From Brevipalpus yothersi (lineage: Eukaryota > Arthropoda > Arachnida > Trombidiformes > Tenuipalpidae): a stretch of 64,000 nucleotides of DNA. The position numbers and the translations under genes were made by a program. The stretch covers positions 16,061 to 80,060 of the forward strand of contig QZCP01000501.1 of the NCBI GenBank assembly GCA_003956705.1, given 5' to 3'. Position 1 is the stretch's first letter; the number at the start of each line of letters is the position of its first letter. The notes beneath the pieces were generated by a model. That model had not been told where the DNA came from. It ran no database searches and worked only from the letters and a program-made list of their open reading frames with translations. Shown in pieces: positions 61,993-64,000 of this stretch.

Positions 61993-63108
61993 ATGGATTG
62001 CATCATGGAGCCAGAAGTGATCACAATTGATGACGTTGATGATGTTGATCACGTTGAACCTCTGTGGATTGGTTTTATCAATTGTGGTAGAAAAAATTTA
62101 CAATCAGTGGTGTGTGCATACAATCAATTGAAAGAGAGAAGCAGCAACTGGGTATTAGGATTGAATGACGTTAATTATAAACAAATAAAGGACTCGATAT
62201 CAGATGATAATGTTAACTACTTCTTCGCTAATGGACGGAATAAAGTGGCAATTTTGACTTCTCGTACCTATTGGCAATTAGCATGGAGTCCTGATGATTT
62301 GGATATGGTAACGATTACAAATTCTTCCAGAAAAAAAGGACTCAATATCACTTGTGCACTTCTTTCTCGACCGAAAACTACATTATCGCTCAAGAAGAAA
62401 GAAACAATGATGAAATCATATTGTCGAATGGTTAAATTGCACAAAAATCATCATCAAATTTTAATGGGAGATGTCAATAGTTGCAGTTGTACATGGACTA
62501 TGGATAATACCGATTCAATCGGTAAACTAATTGCTGATACCGTAATAGATCTGTGTTTTGAGAATGTTCTATTGTCAAATTATCATAACTGGACACGATT
62601 AGATGCTGCTACTGGCCGTAAATCTTGGATTGATGCTATTTTTGTTGATGATCAACTCCACAAGAAAGTCTTCAAGGCTGCTGCTATCGATTTATTTGAA
62701 ACTAAACAAAGAATGATTATTGCCGAAATTGACGGTGAAAATATTTGTGAGCTACTGGAGGGGTCCAAATTTTCCGAAGATGGTCCTATTCAACCAGCTT
62801 TAGCCTTTGGAGCACCGAAAGTTAAATTTCTTCAGGATGCTCTTGATAAATTGTTCGTGATCACAGACTCTCACAGAGTTCCCAAAATTGTATTTTTGAA
62901 TCAAGTGCCATCCGCTGAGGTAGCCCGTTTGGGAAGATTGCAACAAAGTATATTGCAACATTATCGAACACAGGAGAGACAAAATCGAAAATGTGTTCAA
63001 AGCCTAAGATTTCTCTGTATTAAAGCTATCGTGGCCCATAATAAGAAGAAAATTGCGGTTTTCTTTAAAAAGCGTAAATTGCTGATAACAAATGAGGCAA
63101 TACAGTGA
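61993..63108 (+). CDS. Orphan endonuclease/exonuclease/phosphatase-like protein of non-LTR retrotransposon type
   Basis: Intronless 371-aa ORF from the first ATG (a second, in frame, is at 62005). Residues ~15-240 follow the EEP (APE-like) endonuclease pattern of non-LTR retrotransposons. IGFINCGRKNLQSVV matches the N-terminal Q-x-N strand, ILMGDVNSCSCTW matches GDFNAHS-x-x-W, and SWIDAIFVDDQL matches the S-x-x-D-h-h strand. The usual catalytic Glu segment (L-x-E-P) reads GLNDVN, and the terminal S-D-H segment reads ETKQ, so two catalytic positions look lost. The C-terminal ~100 residues are helical and basic. No reverse transcriptase follows in the 890 bp to the window end. Either a truncated element with a still-open frame or a domesticated, perhaps non-catalytic derivative. 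Confidence 0.65.
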   Translation: MDCIMEPEVITIDDVDDVDHVEPLWIGFINCGRKNLQSVVCAYNQLKERSSNWVLGLNDVNYKQIKDSISDDNVNYFFANGRNKVAILTSRTYWQLAWSPDDLDMVTITNSSRKKGLNITCALLSRPKTTLSLKKKETMMKSYCRMVKLHKNHHQILMGDVNSCSCTWTMDNTDSIGKLIADTVIDLCFENVLLSNYHNWTRLDAATGRKSWIDAIFVDDQLHKKVFKAAAIDLFETKQRMIIAEIDGENICELLEGSKFSEDGPIQPALAFGAPKVKFLQDALDKLFVITDSHRVPKIVFLNQVPSAEVARLGRLQQSILQHYRTQERQNRKCVQSLRFLCIKAIVAHNKKKIAVFFKKRKLLITNEAIQ

Positions 63109-63441
63109 GGAAATTTTTGTTATACTTGTCGAAATGTATTCAATTAACCACCAGTCCTGTATGATGAACTTTTTTTGAATATATTCATCCAGTTTCTTGA
63201 ACGATTCTCCATTGTCTTTTGTACTGTGAATAAATTGAGCTTGATTTTCTATTCATAAAATGCATTTCATAGACTTAATTTGTATTCATCACGTGTTATG
63301 CTGGAATGAATCTCACATGAGATAGCTGATCGTGAAATACGATTGTTATCGATCATGTTAAGATTCAAAAGGATTTGTTGGATTTTTCCAGGTAGTAGAT
63401 CAAAACACTTGTGTGAACAATGGAAGATCAGTGTGTATTTT
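63109..63441. other. 3' flank of the endonuclease-like ORF
   Basis: About 330 bp with no reverse transcriptase, poly(A) tract or coding signal. Confidence 0.6.
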
Positions 63442-63622
63442 TCACTGAGGAATACTCAGATTGGAAAAGATGAGCTCAAATCTGATAGCATATTGTTTTG
63501 AGGGAGGGAGAAAAAATAACAATTTATCAAGCTTTAACAAGAAAGTTTTTGTTGAAATACTATTTACATCTGTATCATTACTTTTCGCATCACATGAAAT
63601 CACTAGATTCTTGAACTCTCTC
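63442..63622 (-). CDS. Candidate terminal exon, minus strand
   Basis: After an acceptor (TTATTTGTAG, minus strand) an open frame of about 59 codons runs to TGA, reading REFKNLVISCDAKSNDTDVN and ending NLSIPQ. Composition is protein-like, but a + strand frame (63470-63745) overlaps it. Upstream exons would be in the remaining 380 bp or beyond the window. No family recognised. Confidence 0.25.
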
Positions 63623-63901
63623 CTACAAATAACATTAAAGACATCGGAAATCACTGTTCAGCTTATTTATAGATTCTTGATGACACTCAAAAAATTAAAT
63701 TCAAATGAGTCGCAGAAAAGCTTTCTCATAAACAGGGCTCATTGATAGGTCAGAGAGAGTAGTGAATCGCAATGAAAGCAAGATGAAAATGAGATAGAAT
63801 AAAAGTTCTTCTTCTTGTGTGTACAGTTTCGTATTAACTAGTTTGACGGTGATGTCGACGGTGATGATGATAAGAACTGGATGAGAGAGGAAGAAAAAGA
63901 A

Positions 63902-63905
<4 letters not shown>

Positions 63906-64000
<95 letters not shown>
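63906..64000. repeat. (GA)n microsatellite at window end
   Basis: GA run of about 95 bp reaching the last base. Its true end lies outside the window. Confidence 0.95.

Overview
This window comes from a compact, AT-rich animal nuclear genome. The evidence is many protein genes split by short GT-AG introns (mostly 60-150 bp), full-length orthologues of animal housekeeping genes, a nuclear tRNA, and long GA/CT microsatellites. The secreted, lineage-specific, low-complexity proteins and the divergence of the conserved genes suggest an arthropod, and I would guess an acariform mite. Nothing in the sequence fixes the species. No prokaryotic operons, CRISPR arrays or viral genes were seen.

Layout. 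1-2.1 kb: 3' part of a DEG/ENaC sodium-channel gene (+). 2.5-4.1 kb: unrecognised 464-aa gene (-). 4.9-5.7 kb: ARL2 small GTPase (+). 6.1-9.5 kb: very large Gln/Ser/Gly-rich secreted protein (-), first exon not located. 9.6-24.6 kb: microsatellite-rich region. It has no confident gene, but holds a set of phase-compatible candidate exons at 11.0-12.2 kb. 24.7-26.5 kb: secreted catalase-family protein whose distal haem residues are substituted (+). 28.2-29.0 kb: Gly/Met-rich secreted protein (+). 29-37 kb: second microsatellite-rich region, with an orphan + strand terminal exon (32.05 kb) and three phase-compatible - strand candidate exons (33.4-35.0 kb). 37.0-37.7 kb: Gly/His/Met-rich secreted protein (-).

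39.3-60.7 kb is gene-dense. It holds DDB1, ICA1/ICA69, a TPR-MYND-SET (SMYD4-like) protein with a degenerate SET motif, tRNA-Ala(CGC), VPS50/syndetin, a small secreted protein with a 6-nt first coding exon, a short SAC3/GANP-domain protein (-), and nicotinate phosphoribosyltransferase (NAPRT). 62.0-63.1 kb carries an orphan, intronless retrotransposon-type endonuclease-like ORF without a reverse transcriptase. The window ends inside a GA microsatellite.

The conserved genes are ordinary cell machinery: tubulin/mitochondrial GTPase signalling, CUL4-DDB1 ubiquitin ligase, dense-core vesicle and endosome trafficking (ICA1, VPS50), mRNA export (SAC3/GANP) and NAD salvage (NAPRT). They do not form one pathway. 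The accessory signal lies in the secreted proteins, the altered catalase and the sparse exons within the repeat-rich regions. All exon boundaries were read by eye from splice consensus and reading-frame continuity. I ran no database search.
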